64,000 bases of DNA from assembly GCF_009664835.1 (NCBI RefSeq), contig NZ_CP045929.1:1178001-1242000 (forward strand). Direction: 5' to 3'. Of the stretch, positions 31,217 to 40,190 are shown piece by piece (positions within the stretch are counted from its first letter, which is position 1; each line of letters opens with the position of its first letter). A program made the position numbers and the translations under genes. A model generated the notes under the pieces. The model was not told the origin of the DNA, searched no databases, and worked only from the letters and a program-made list of their open reading frames with translations. This DNA comes from Allosaccharopolyspora coralli. GTDB taxonomy: Bacteria > Actinomycetota > Actinomycetes > Mycobacteriales > Pseudonocardiaceae.

Positions 31217-32872
31217 TCATCCGTCACGGTCCGCGGTGTCCGGCAGCTGCTCACGGAGCAGCCGGGTCACGACCTTGCCGGTCTCGTTGCGCGGCAACTC
31301 GTCGACGAACACGACCTCCCGCGGTACGGCGAACCGGGCCACCCTGCTGCGCAGCCGCTCCCGTGCCTGCGCCGTGTCGAGCCGCTGGCCGTCCCGGAGC
31401 ACCACGAACGCGGCGAGGCGTTGCCCGAACTCCTCGTCCGGCACGCCGGTGGTCGCCGCGTCGCGCACCTCGGGAAACGCGAGCAAGGCGTCGGTCACCT
31501 GCTGGGGATGCACGTTCTCGCCACCGGAGACGATCGTGTCGTCGGCCCGTCCGGTCACCGACAACCGGCCCGCCCGGTCGAGGTGCCCGAGGTCGCCGGT
31601 GGCCATCAGCTCACCCACGACCGTGCCTCGGCCGCCACGGGTGTAGCCGGGAAAGAGCATCTCGTTGCCGACGAAGATCCGGCCGTTCGTGCCGGTCTTC
31701 ACCGGCCGGTCCCGGTCGTCGAGGATCCGCAGCGAGGTGTGGTGCGGGGCTCGCCCCGCCGTGCCGGGCGCCTCCTTGAGGTCGTGCGGAGTCGCGATGC
31801 TCGCCCAGGACACCTCGGTGGTGCCGTAGACGTTGTAGAGCACCGGGCCCCACGCACGACGGACGCGGGTGGCCAAGTCCGGCGGCAGCGCCGAACCGCT
31901 GGATGCCACGACCCGGAGTGTTCCCAGGTCGTAGGGCACTCGCACCGACTCGGGCAGGTCGAGCATCCGTTGCAGCATCGCGGGGACGACGAACATCGAG
32001 GTGCAGCGGTGCCGCTGCGCGGCCGCGAGTGTCTGCTGCGGGTCGAACTTCCGGCGCAGCACGAGCGTGGCGCCGAGGACGCCCCCGAGCAAGAGAGCCG
32101 CCAGCCCCCAGGTGTGGAACAGCGGGGCGGGCACCAGGATGCGTTCCCCGGCGCGCAACGGAACCCGCGCGAGGACCACGGCGGCCGCGTGGAGATCGCG
32201 GTTGGCCGGGCGGCGGGCCCCTTTCGGCGGGCCGCTGGTGCCCGAGGTGAGGACGACGATCTGTGCGTCACGTTCGGGCGGGCGCAGCGGGGTGCGACTG
32301 GAGCTGCCGATGAGGTGTTCCAACGTGGTGCGCCGCGTCGTCCCTTCGGTTCGGGCGAGCACGATCCGAGTGCCGTCCGGGACGGCCGCGAGGTAGTCGC
32401 CGAACGCCTCGTCGGCCACGAGCAGATCCACGTCGTGGTCGGCGAGCACGCCGCGTACCTGGTCGGGAGTCAGGCCGGTGTTCACCAGCACCACGTCGGC
32501 GCCGATCTTCGAGCACGCCACGACCGTCTCGACGAACCCGTGGTGGTTGCGACAGAGCACGCCGACGCGCGTACGGGAGTCGACTCCGTGCCCGGCGAGC
32601 CCGTTCGCGAGCTGTGTCGTCCGCGCGTGGACCTCGGCGTAGCTGAGCGCGCCGCGCTCGTCGATCACGGCCGGACGGTCCGGATGCCGCACCGCGCCGA
32701 TCGCGAACGCCGCAGGGGGAGAAACCCCCCACTGCGCGCGGATCCGGGCGATGCGCAGCAGTTTGTCCGGGCGGAGCAGGCGCAGCGCGCCGCGCCGGGC
32801 GAGCACGAGTGCGGTGAATGCCCCGGGCAGCACACGATCGGCGAGGTCGGTCAGGCGCTCGAGGACGGGCAC
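31217..32872 (-). CDS. Acyl-CoA synthetase (AMP-forming, FadD-like)
   Basis: A 551-residue ANL-superfamily adenylating enzyme that activates a carboxylic acid, likely a fatty acid, to acyl-AMP and acyl-CoA. The P-loop-like motif is LTSGTSGPPKGA, followed by PLFHTWG, YNVYGTTEVSW and the C-terminal domain hinge TGDLGHLDRAGRLSVTGRADD, with the catalytic lysine near RNETGKVVTR. N-terminal hydrophobic residues resemble mycobacterial FadD2. Cytoplasmic or membrane-associated. Downstream of a small unknown gene on the same strand and upstream of orn. The exact acid substrate is unknown. Confidence 0.92.
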   Translation of the reverse strand: MPVLERLTDLADRVLPGAFTALVLARRGALRLLRPDKLLRIARIRAQWGVSPPAAFAIGAVRHPDRPAVIDERGALSYAEVHARTTQLANGLAGHGVDSRTRVGVLCRNHHGFVETVVACSKIGADVVLVNTGLTPDQVRGVLADHDVDLLVADEAFGDYLAAVPDGTRIVLARTEGTTRRTTLEHLIGSSSRTPLRPPERDAQIVVLTSGTSGPPKGARRPANRDLHAAAVVLARVPLRAGERILVPAPLFHTWGLAALLLGGVLGATLVLRRKFDPQQTLAAAQRHRCTSMFVVPAMLQRMLDLPESVRVPYDLGTLRVVASSGSALPPDLATRVRRAWGPVLYNVYGTTEVSWASIATPHDLKEAPGTAGRAPHHTSLRILDDRDRPVKTGTNGRIFVGNEMLFPGYTRGGRGTVVGELMATGDLGHLDRAGRLSVTGRADDTIVSGGENVHPQQVTDALLAFPEVRDAATTGVPDEEFGQRLAAFVVLRDGQRLDTAQARERLRSRVARFAVPREVVFVDELPRNETGKVVTRLLREQLPDTADRDG

Positions 32873-32942
32873 GGCTCACCTCTCGACGGCATCGACGTCT
32901 CGATCCTGCACCGGTCCCGCCCGGTTCGGGAAGCCGTACGCG

Positions 32943-33140
32943 TCAGGAGTCACTTTCGGCCGACGTCACCGCGGCCTCGCGCAACGCGGCCCGTAACCGC
33001 CCGACCTCCATCGGGGACAGCACCGCCGTCTCGCCGGGTGGCACGACCACGACGATGCTGCCGTCGTCCACCGACACCGTGACCTCGCGGCGTTTGCCCG
33101 TGAGGTCACGACACTGCACCTGCCAAGCGTTCCCGGTCAC
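32943..33140 (-). CDS. Small conserved-looking protein of unknown function
   Basis: A 65-residue protein, not recognised as a known domain. It reads as a small beta-rich unit (AWQVQCRDLTGKRREVTVSV, then DDGSIVVVVPPGETAVLSP) followed by a helix (VGRLRAALREAA), with codon use like its neighbours. The GTG start has GGAGGA nine bases upstream; longer starts give no better site. It lies 70 bp before the acyl-CoA synthetase gene on the same strand and may be co-transcribed. No catalytic residues are apparent. Confidence that it is a gene is moderate. Confidence 0.65.
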   Translation of the reverse strand: MTGNAWQVQCRDLTGKRREVTVSVDDGSIVVVVPPGETAVLSPMEVGRLRAALREAAVTSAESDS

Positions 33141-33556
33141 GACGGTTCGTCCTCCCGACACATGCTCGCGACAGCCGACGAACTCGATCATGGCCGAGAC
33201 CGGGGCGCGCGGTCATGCCGGGTCCGTTTTCGTGGCTTCGCGACCGCGACAACGGCGTGCCGAGGGGTCTGCTCTCCGCCTACCCAGACCGGCCACGGAG
33301 CCACCAAGGCAGATCAATCCGGCAACCATCTGCGGGGGATGACCTGTCGTCGTGTCGTGTCAGCCGCGGAGCCGTTGATCAACCACGTACGCAGGCGGAC
33401 CATCGGCGGGTTCTCAGCGTCCTCTTCGAAAGGACAGCGGTTTCGTTGCGTAGGTGGCTACTCGAGAAAGCGATCCCGCAGCGAGGAGGGCGCTGAGGCT
33501 CCGCTACGGAACCACCGACCAACACCCTCTGACAGCAGTTCTCGGGACGAGGTGGG
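33141..33556. other. 416-bp non-coding stretch with small hairpins
   Basis: No convincing gene on either strand. Small stems are visible, e.g. GTAG-GTGG-CTAC near 33,453 and GTCCT/AGGAC around TTCGAA near 33,420. It may be a leader, a small RNA or a decayed repeat; I cannot decide. Confidence 0.4.
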
Positions 33557-34291
33557 TCAGGCGGCGCGGACGCGCAGCCCGACGGGCTCGGTGGCCACGG
33601 TGAGCGCACCCTCGAAGTCGGCGATCGGCAGCTCGTCGCGGATGAACCGGTGCGGGGTGCCCGCGGTGCTGATGCCGATCTCGGTGGCCGCGAAGGTCTC
33701 CTCGACCCCGACGCCGTTGAGGTGCACGTCGAGCGATCCCTCGTGCAGCGTGACCTCGACCCGGCCGCCCTCGATCGTGACGGTTTCGCCGTTCCGCGTG
33801 ACCTCGAGCTTGCCGTCGGTGGTTTCGGCGAGCACCGCGAGTCGGGTCAGGGCGACGTCGCGCTCGCCCGACGAGGCGGCGGTGACGCCGATGACGTCGC
33901 GCTCCGACTCGCCCGCCAGCGTCGCGGTCCGCTCGCCGGGAACGAACAACGGGGCGCGCAACTTCGCGGCGAGCCGGTGCGGCTGCCACGAGCCGTCGCC
34001 GACGAGGTTGACCACGGCCGCGACCTCGCAGCCTGCGAGCAGGCGCTCGCTACCGAGGGCGGGTGTGATCTCCACGGCCGACACCCCGCGTTCGACGAGC
34101 AGGTCGCGCAACGCCTTGCCGCGCACCCTGCTGGTGCGGTCGAAGCCACGGCTGATCGCCACCGAACCGGTCGACGCGGCCTGGGCGGCGGCGTCGGCGA
34201 GACCGGAGAGAGGAGCCCATACTCCTGCCGGATCCTGCTTGTGTGCGGATCGCGCGCGGGCGGAGACGGGGCCGTCGGTCGAGGTGTCCAT
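33557..34291 (-). CDS. Protein of unknown function
   Basis: A 244-residue soluble protein that I do not recognise with confidence. The N-terminal half holds an alpha/beta segment with VAAVVNLVGDGSWQPH, vaguely like the glycine loop of NAD or diacylglycerol kinases; the C-terminal half is beta-rich (KLEVTRNGETVTIEGG and EVTLHEGSLDVHLNG) and ends with ATEIGISTAGTPHRF. This could be a degenerate lipid/NAD-kinase fold, but that is weak. Its codon use is normal and the ATG at the end of the divergent gap with the transhydrogenase gene is reasonable. It has no clear operon partners. Confidence 0.75.
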   Translation of the reverse strand: MDTSTDGPVSARARSAHKQDPAGVWAPLSGLADAAAQAASTGSVAISRGFDRTSRVRGKALRDLLVERGVSAVEITPALGSERLLAGCEVAAVVNLVGDGSWQPHRLAAKLRAPLFVPGERTATLAGESERDVIGVTAASSGERDVALTRLAVLAETTDGKLEVTRNGETVTIEGGRVEVTLHEGSLDVHLNGVGVEETFAATEIGISTAGTPHRFIRDELPIADFEGALTVATEPVGLRVRAA

Positions 34292-34497
34292 GTCTCAACT
34301 GTAGTAGCTGAGCTACCTGTTTCTCCCCGGCTGAGCCCGTACGCGCGGTGTGAGATCCCTCGCTCTGTGTGGGGCTTGCGTCCGCCGGCCCGGACTCCTC
34401 CGGGTGGGCGGGGTGATCAGTCCTGGACAGTTCCGCCGGTCGGCCAGCACGCTGTTCGTCTCAGCGCCCGAGATCATTCGTCCGTGGGAGGAAAGCG

Positions 34498-35772
34498 ATG
34501 GCGGCCACCACCGCACCCGAGTCCGTGTTCACCTGGGGAGCTCCACCTCTGAAGTTCGGGACGGGTGCCGTCGACGAACTCGCACACGACCTCGGGCAGT
34601 TCCAGGCGCGGCGGATTCTCGTGATCACCGACCCGGGTGTCGCCGCCACCGGAGTGCCCGCCGGGATCGTCGGAGAGCTGACCGCGCAGGGACTCGACGC
34701 CGAACTCTTCGACCAGGTCCACGTCGAACCGACCGACGAGAGTCTGGTCGCGGCCGCTGAGTCGGCAGGCACCGGATGGGACGCGTTCGTCGCGGTCGGC
34801 GGCGGCTCGGTGATCGACACCGCCAAGGCGGTCAACCTGCTCACCACCCAGCCGGGCACGCTCATGGACTACGTGAACCCCCCGATCGGCGAGGGGCGCA
34901 AGATCACCGAGCCGCTGCGACCGCTCGTCGCGGTGCCCACGACAGCGGGGACCGGTTCGGAAAGCACCCCGGTGTGTGTCATGGACGTCCTCGGTCTGAA
35001 GGTCAAGACCGGGATCAGTCACCCGTCGTTGCGCCCGGTGCTGGCGGTCGTCGATCCGACCGTGACCATGACGCTGTCGCCTGAGGTCACGGCCGCCTCC
35101 GGGATGGACGTGCTGTGTCACGCTCTGGAGTCGTACACCGCCCGCCCCTACGCCGCGTTCGCACGCAAGCAGCCGCAGGACCGGGTCGCCTACTGCGGGT
35201 CGAACCCGGTGTCGGACTCGTGGGCCGAGCAGGCGCTGTCGTTGTTGGCACGCAGTTTCCGACGAGCAGTGCTCGTCGGGGGTGAGCTGCGCGCCCGGGA
35301 GGACGTGATGCTCGCGGCGACCTTCGCAGGCATGGGGTTCGGCAACGCGGGGGTGCACGTGCCGCACGCGTGCGCGTACCCGATCGCCGGGCGGGTACGG
35401 GACTACCGGCCGGCGGGGTATCCGGACGAGGCGATGGTGCCGCACGGCCAGTCGGTGTCGCTGACCGCGCCCGCCGCGTTCCGGTTCACCTTTCCCACGG
35501 ACGCCGACCGGCACCTGCGAGCCGCCGCGCTGCTCGACCCGAAGGCTCCCGTCCAGGAGGACCCGCGGGACCAGCTGCCGTTCGTGCTGACACGGCTCAT
35601 GCAGGACATCGGCATCCCGAACGGGATCGCGGAGGTCGGCTTCGACGAAGCCGACGTGCCCGATCTCGTGGACGGTGCGATGCAGCAGCAGCGGCTTCTG
35701 GGCGTGGCGCCGCGCCCGGTCGGTTCCGAGGATCTCGCGAGGATCTTCCGCGACTCACTGCGGAACTGGTAA
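34498..35772 (+). CDS. Hydroxyacid-oxoacid transhydrogenase (iron-containing alcohol dehydrogenase family)
   Basis: A 424-residue enzyme of the iron-dependent alcohol dehydrogenase family whose length and layout match hydroxyacid-oxoacid transhydrogenase (ADHFE1-like), which couples 4-hydroxybutyrate oxidation to 2-oxoglutarate reduction. The NAD-binding loop is VGGGSVIDTAKA, then PTTAGTGSESTPV; metal ligands lie in GMDVLCHALESYTA and in NAGVHVPHACAYPI (two histidines) and VPHGQSVSL. GGAGGAAAG lies before the ATG. Single gene, divergent from the unknown protein. A plain Fe-alcohol dehydrogenase is the alternative. Confidence 0.88.
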   Translation: MAATTAPESVFTWGAPPLKFGTGAVDELAHDLGQFQARRILVITDPGVAATGVPAGIVGELTAQGLDAELFDQVHVEPTDESLVAAAESAGTGWDAFVAVGGGSVIDTAKAVNLLTTQPGTLMDYVNPPIGEGRKITEPLRPLVAVPTTAGTGSESTPVCVMDVLGLKVKTGISHPSLRPVLAVVDPTVTMTLSPEVTAASGMDVLCHALESYTARPYAAFARKQPQDRVAYCGSNPVSDSWAEQALSLLARSFRRAVLVGGELRAREDVMLAATFAGMGFGNAGVHVPHACAYPIAGRVRDYRPAGYPDEAMVPHGQSVSLTAPAAFRFTFPTDADRHLRAAALLDPKAPVQEDPRDQLPFVLTRLMQDIGIPNGIAEVGFDEADVPDLVDGAMQQQRLLGVAPRPVGSEDLARIFRDSLRNW

Positions 35773-35950
35773 TCGCAGTTCACGCGGCTCGTCCGCGCGG
35801 TACGTGGACTCGGGTTCCGAGGCTGCGATCAACGGCACTGTGCCGACCGTGTTACCGCAGCCGACGCAGACTCGCCACGGAACGCCCATTCAGATCACCC
35901 GCACGCCTTCAAGGGTGTGCGACGGCGTCCTCAGTTGCTACGTTGGCGGT

Positions 35951-36036
35951 GTGACGCGGGGTGCCCGGCCGTCCGGCCAGGGCTGAGAAAAAACCCGTCG
36001 AACCTGACCTAGGTCGCACTAGCGGAGGGACGTCAC
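35951..36036 (+). promoter_or_regulatory. TPP (THI) riboswitch of the thiM operon
   Basis: Closing stem GTGACG/CGTCAC encloses the conserved GCGGGGTGCCC, GGCTGAGA, ACCTGA and CACTAGCGGAGGGA blocks of thiamin-pyrophosphate riboswitches. The ribosome-binding GGAGGG of thiM is part of the fold, so TPP probably blocks translation initiation. Confidence 0.96.
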
Positions 36037-36040
36037 CACC

Positions 36041-36817
36041 GTGACTGATCGTGCACGCGGGTTCGCCCGCGAAGTGGCCGCACTGCGGGAGCAGGCGCCG
36101 CTCGTCCACTGCCTCACCAACATCGTCGCCGCCGGGTTCTCGGCCAACGCGCTGCTGGCGCTCGGCGCGTCACCGGCGATGGTGGAGAACGCCGAAGAGT
36201 CCGCCGAGTTCGCCGGTGTGGCCGGTGCGGTGCTGGCCAATCTCGGGACGCTGTCCGAGGAGCGGAACCGTGCACTGCGGGCGGCGGTGCGCGGCGCGGA
36301 GCACTCCGGGACGCCGTGGGTGCTGGACCCGGTCGCCGTCGGCGCTCTGCGACACCGCACCGAACTGGCGGCCGACCTGGTCCGGTCCCGCCCGGCCGTG
36401 GTGCGCGGCAACGCCGCCGAGGTGCTCGCGCTCGCCGGAAACGGCGGCTCCGGCAAGGGCGTCGAATCGCTCGCAGGCTCCGAGTCCGCAGTCGATACCG
36501 CACGGAAGTTCGCCGGCGAGAACGGCTGTGTCGTGGCCGTCAGCGGCGAGGTCGACTACGTCACCGACGGCACCGAAACGGTCGCGGTGCCCGGTGGGCA
36601 CCCGCTGATGGCGAAGATCACCGGCATGGGCTGCGCGCTCGGGGCGAGCACCGCCGCGTTGCTCGCGGTGACCCCGGACGCTCCGTTGTCCGCCGCGGTC
36701 ACGGCCTCACAGGTGTTCGCGGAAGCGGGCGAGCGTGCGGGCGCTGCCGCGCGCGGACCGGGCAGTTTCGTCGTCGAGTTCGTCGACGAGCTGCACGCGA
36801 TCGGCGGCGACGCATGA
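36041..36817 (+). CDS. thiM: Hydroxyethylthiazole kinase
   Basis: A 258-residue kinase that phosphorylates 4-methyl-5-(2-hydroxyethyl)thiazole for thiamin salvage. Visible family segments: PLVHCLTNIVAAGFSANALLALGASPAM at the N-terminus (abridged: HCLTNIVAAGFSAN), NLGTLSEER, VLDPVAVGA, VVRGNAAEVLAL and the catalytic GMGCALGA loop with the active-site Cys. GTG start four bases after the riboswitch. First gene of a salvage operon; it overlaps thiE by four bases (ATGA). Confidence 0.97.
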   Translation: MTDRARGFAREVAALREQAPLVHCLTNIVAAGFSANALLALGASPAMVENAEESAEFAGVAGAVLANLGTLSEERNRALRAAVRGAEHSGTPWVLDPVAVGALRHRTELAADLVRSRPAVVRGNAAEVLALAGNGGSGKGVESLAGSESAVDTARKFAGENGCVVAVSGEVDYVTDGTETVAVPGGHPLMAKITGMGCALGASTAALLAVTPDAPLSAAVTASQVFAEAGERAGAAARGPGSFVVEFVDELHAIGGDA

Positions 36818-37428
36818 TCGATTGGAGTCTGTACCTCGTCACCGACACCGCACTGTGCGGGCACCGAGGGGTTGTCCGCACCGTGCGGGAGGCCGTCGAC
36901 GGCGGGGTCACGGTCGTGCAGGTCCGTGACCCCGCCGCCACCGGGCGGGAGCTGTACGAACTGGTGGTGTCGGTGCACGAGGCGTTGCGGGGTACCGGTG
37001 TTCCGTTGCTGGTCAACGACCGGCTCGATGTCGCACTCGCCGCCGGGGCCGACGGTGTCCACCTCGGCCAGTCCGACCTGCCTGTCGAGGCGGCACGGGC
37101 GGTGCTCGGGCAACAGCGGGTGCTCGGCCATTCGGTGTCCACATCGGAGGAAGTCGAGGCGGTTCCGCCCGAGGTCGACTACCTGGGCGTCGGCCCGGTC
37201 GTGGCGACACCGACGAAATCCGATGCCGCGGACGCGCTCGGCCTCGACGGACTCCGCGACCTGACAGCGCGCACGATCCTGCCCTGCGTCGCCATCGGCG
37301 GCGTGCACGCGGACAACGCGGCCGAGATCGCCGCGACCGGTGTGGCCGGGCTGTGCGTGGTCTCCGAGATCTGCGCCGCCGACGACCCGCGCTCCGCCGC
37401 GGCCACCCTGCGAAAGGTGCACCAGTGA
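36814..37428 (+). CDS. thiE: Thiamine-phosphate synthase
   Basis: A 204-residue TIM-barrel enzyme joining HMP-pyrophosphate and thiazole phosphate into thiamin phosphate. Typical motifs: YLVTDTALC, VTVVQVRDPAATGREL (pyrophosphate contacts), LLVNDRLDVALAAGADGVHLGQSDLP, DYLGVGPVVATPTK and VAIGGVHADN. The ATG overlaps the thiM stop and its own stop overlaps the thiD start (GTGA), so the three are translationally coupled. Under the TPP riboswitch. Confidence 0.97.
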   Translation: MIDWSLYLVTDTALCGHRGVVRTVREAVDGGVTVVQVRDPAATGRELYELVVSVHEALRGTGVPLLVNDRLDVALAAGADGVHLGQSDLPVEAARAVLGQQRVLGHSVSTSEEVEAVPPEVDYLGVGPVVATPTKSDAADALGLDGLRDLTARTILPCVAIGGVHADNAAEIAATGVAGLCVVSEICAADDPRSAAATLRKVHQ

Positions 37429-38222
37429 TCCCCAACGTGCTGAGCATCGCCGGAACCGACCCCAGCGGGGGAGCGGGCGTGCAGGCCGACCTCAAGACGT
37501 TCTCCGCGAACGGTGCGTACGGCATGTCCGTGATGACCGCGCTGGTCGCGCAGACCACCACCGGCGTCGCCGAAGTGCACGAACTCCCGCCCGAGTTCGT
37601 CACGTCCCAGCTCGTGACCCTGCTCGACGACGTGCGCGTCGACGCGGTGAAGATCGGGATGCTGGCCAACGCGGACGTGATCCGCGCCGTGGTCGCCGTC
37701 CTCGACCGCTACCGTCCGCCGAACGTGGTGCTCGACCCGGTCATGGTCGCCAAGAGCGGCGACCGGTTGCTCGCCCCCGACGCCGTCGAGGTCCTGCGTG
37801 AGGAACTGCTCCGGCGTGTCGACTTCGTGACGCCCAACCTGCCGGAAGCCGCGGACCTGTTGGGGGAGCAGGAAGTCCGTGACGCCGACGCGATGGGCGC
37901 TCAGGCCGAACGGCTCGTCGGGCTCGGCGTCAAACGAGTCCTGCTCAAAGGCGGGCACCTCGAAGGAGAATCCAGTGTGGACCTTTTGAGCGCGGACGGT
38001 GGCGTGCAGCTGCTCGACGCCCCGCGCGTGACGACCACCAACGACCACGGGACCGGATGCACGCTCGCGGCCGCGATCGCCGCGCTGCGCCCGCAACGTC
38101 CCGACTGGTCGACGGCGGTGCGCGAGTCCAAGGACTACCTGACCGCCGCGTTGCGCGCCGCCGAACGGCTCGACGTCGGACGTGGCCACGGCCCCGTCCA
38201 CCATTTCCACCAATGGTGGTGA
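37425..38222 (+). CDS. thiD: Hydroxymethylpyrimidine/phosphomethylpyrimidine kinase
   Basis: A 265-residue ribokinase-fold enzyme phosphorylating HMP and HMP-P. N-terminal [20 protein letters not shown] is the family signature; [37 protein letters not shown] and the ATP-site [12 protein letters not shown] follow. GTG start overlapping the thiE stop. Third gene of the salvage operon; with ThiM and ThiE it rebuilds thiamin phosphate from its two halves. Confidence 0.97.
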   Translation: MIPNVLSIAGTDPSGGAGVQADLKTFSANGAYGMSVMTALVAQTTTGVAEVHELPPEFVTSQLVTLLDDVRVDAVKIGMLANADVIRAVVAVLDRYRPPNVVLDPVMVAKSGDRLLAPDAVEVLREELLRRVDFVTPNLPEAADLLGEQEVRDADAMGAQAERLVGLGVKRVLLKGGHLEGESSVDLLSADGGVQLLDAPRVTTTNDHGTGCTLAAAIAALRPQRPDWSTAVRESKDYLTAALRAAERLDVGRGHGPVHHFHQWW

Positions 38223-38251
38223 CCCCCGAACAGAGCACGAAAGGACACAGG

Positions 38252-38971
38252 ATGAGCACGCTGCCGGCGCCGTCCCCGGGCGGATTCTGCGAGCAAGCAT
38301 GGGATACGACGAAGGCGCTGCGTGAAGCGATCGTGCGTCACCCGTTCAACATGGCTCTCACCCAGGGCTCACTCGACCGCGAGCGCTTCGTGTTCTACAT
38401 CGTGCAGGACGGGCGGTATCTCGTCGGTTTCGCGCAGGCACTGGCCGCCGCCTCGACGAAGGCGACCGACCCCGAGGACGCGGCGGTGCTCACCGGCAGC
38501 GCACACGGGGCGCTCGTCGAGGAACGCCGACTGCACGCCGGCTACGTCGAGGAGTTCGGGCTCGCCGAGTCCGAAGTGGAGGGAACCGTCACCTCTCCCT
38601 CGTGTCTGGCCTACACGTCCTTCCTGCGCGCGAGTGCGTTCACCGACGAGTACCCCGTCCTGCTCGCCTCCGTGTTGCCGTGCTTCTGGGTGTATCAGCA
38701 CGTCGGCAGCACCATTCTCGACACTGCAGGCGACCTCACCGACCATCCGTACCGGAAGTGGATCGAGACCTACGCCGACGACGAGTTCGCCGACGCCGTG
38801 CTCGCCGCCCGCGACCTCACCGACAAGGCTGCCGCCGCGAGCACCCCCGAGACCCGCGAGCGCATGACAGCGGCGTTCGTGCGTTCCACCGAGTACGAGT
38901 GGATGTTCTGGAACAGTGCGTGGACACTCGAGCAGTGGCCGACCGTGCAGTGGGTCGGTCAGCGTCCGTAG
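38252..38971 (+). CDS. tenA: TenA family thiaminase II (aminopyrimidine aminohydrolase)
   Basis: A 239-residue helical protein that hydrolyses degraded thiamin or aminopyrimidines to HMP. Active-site residues fit TenA: Asp53 in VQDGRYL, catalytic Cys144 in LPCFWVYQHVG, and Glu in STEYEWMFW (residue 214 or 216). It follows thiD after 29 bases with GAAAGGA before the ATG, so it belongs to the TPP-riboswitch operon and feeds HMP to ThiD. Its last 13 bases overlap the 3' end of the convergent pyruvyl-transferase gene. Confidence 0.95.
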   Translation: MSTLPAPSPGGFCEQAWDTTKALREAIVRHPFNMALTQGSLDRERFVFYIVQDGRYLVGFAQALAAASTKATDPEDAAVLTGSAHGALVEERRLHAGYVEEFGLAESEVEGTVTSPSCLAYTSFLRASAFTDEYPVLLASVLPCFWVYQHVGSTILDTAGDLTDHPYRKWIETYADDEFADAVLAARDLTDKAAAASTPETRERMTAAFVRSTEYEWMFWNSAWTLEQWPTVQWVGQRP

Positions 38972-40092
38972 ATCTTGTCCGCCAGCGCGGACTTGAGCGA
39001 GCGCAGGTCGTCGAGGGTCGCGGGTGCGAAACCACCGGAGGTCGGCACGTCGGGCAGCGACAGGTCCTCGTTGAGCGTCCATCCGGAGCCCCGCTCGACG
39101 AGGGACCGGTGCTTGTTCGCGTAGTACCCGGAGCTCACCGAGACCGCGACGCCCGGTGCTCCTGCGGCGGCGGCCATCAGGTGCACGTGGAACCGCGAGG
39201 AGATCCAGCGTTGCCCGGCCGCCGCGGGCAACCCGCGGTCCATGATCTCGGAGAACGGGTAGAAGCGGGCGCCGGGCAGGTCGTGCTCGATGAGAGCGAA
39301 GACTTCCCGGTCCACGCGGGGGATGCCCTCAACGAAGCCGACCCGGTCCGGGCCCACACCCCAGGAACGCAGCGTGTCCAGCACGAACCCCGCCAGCGAC
39401 GGGACCGTCACCTCGAGCATGTCCGACTGGACGCACACCATCACGTCGCGCAGGTCGTCGTCGCGGTACAGCGCGGGGCTCACGCCGAAGAACATGTCGT
39501 CGCCGGTGCAGTGCACGTGCGGCGAGCCGATCAGTTCGGCCGACGGCTCGTCGCGCACGTCCACGAGTTCGAACTGTGCCGCGAGGTTGCGGACCAGCGA
39601 GCGGGCTTCGTCGGCCACCGGCCACAGCCCCTGCCCGGTCATCACCGCGCGCCCGCCGGAGCGGCGGACCGCCGCGACCGCGGCCGCCATGAGGCCGATG
39701 TGGCGGGGCCAGATGCCGTTGACGAACCCGCCGCCGACGAGGTGGACGACGTCCGCGCGGGCGGCGACCTCGATCCCGGCGACCCACCGTGGCGCCAGGC
39801 CGGGGTCGGCGACGGCGTGCTGGACGAACGCGGCGACGTCCCACGGTCCGTCCGTCGGTGCTTCCCAGCACAGCCGCCAGAACGTGTCGGTGAACCGCAC
39901 GTTCGGGTGCAGGTGGCCGAGCAGGACTTCGCTGGGGCCGGGGTTCGGGCAGTCGATCCAGACCTCGCTGTTCGGCGCGACGGTCGCGAGGTGCTCGAGC
40001 CAGGTGGCGGTGATGAGTTCGTCACCGTAGTTCGGGTGACCGGTGGTGGTGATCAGGTAGAGCCGCCGCTCGGGAGGGGTCCTGTTCGTCAC
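38959..40092 (-). CDS. Polysaccharide pyruvyl transferase family protein
   Basis: A 377-residue protein with the family's layout: an N-terminal LYLITTTGHPNYGDELITATWLEHL-type segment (key GHPNYGDELI), VVHLVGGGFVNGIWPRH in the middle, the second domain start DVMVCVQSD, and the C-terminal ISSRFHVHLMAAAAGAPGVAV with the conserved SRFH. Members transfer pyruvate ketals to cell-wall or exopolysaccharide sugars, or act as glycosyltransferase-like enzymes. No polysaccharide genes surround it, so its acceptor is unknown. GTG start with AGGAG upstream. Convergent and 13-bp overlapping with tenA. Confidence 0.85.
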   Translation of the reverse strand: MTNRTPPERRLYLITTTGHPNYGDELITATWLEHLATVAPNSEVWIDCPNPGPSEVLLGHLHPNVRFTDTFWRLCWEAPTDGPWDVAAFVQHAVADPGLAPRWVAGIEVAARADVVHLVGGGFVNGIWPRHIGLMAAAVAAVRRSGGRAVMTGQGLWPVADEARSLVRNLAAQFELVDVRDEPSAELIGSPHVHCTGDDMFFGVSPALYRDDDLRDVMVCVQSDMLEVTVPSLAGFVLDTLRSWGVGPDRVGFVEGIPRVDREVFALIEHDLPGARFYPFSEIMDRGLPAAAGQRWISSRFHVHLMAAAAGAPGVAVSVSSGYYANKHRSLVERGSGWTLNEDLSLPDVPTSGGFAPATLDDLRSLKSALADKIYGR

Positions 40093-40190
40093 TGGTCGCT
40101 CCTGCCGGTCGGCGCGCCGCTCGCGCGCATCGCGCCGAAACTAGCACCGCCGACCCCACCCCCTCATGCCACGCCCCGCCCGCCAAACGG

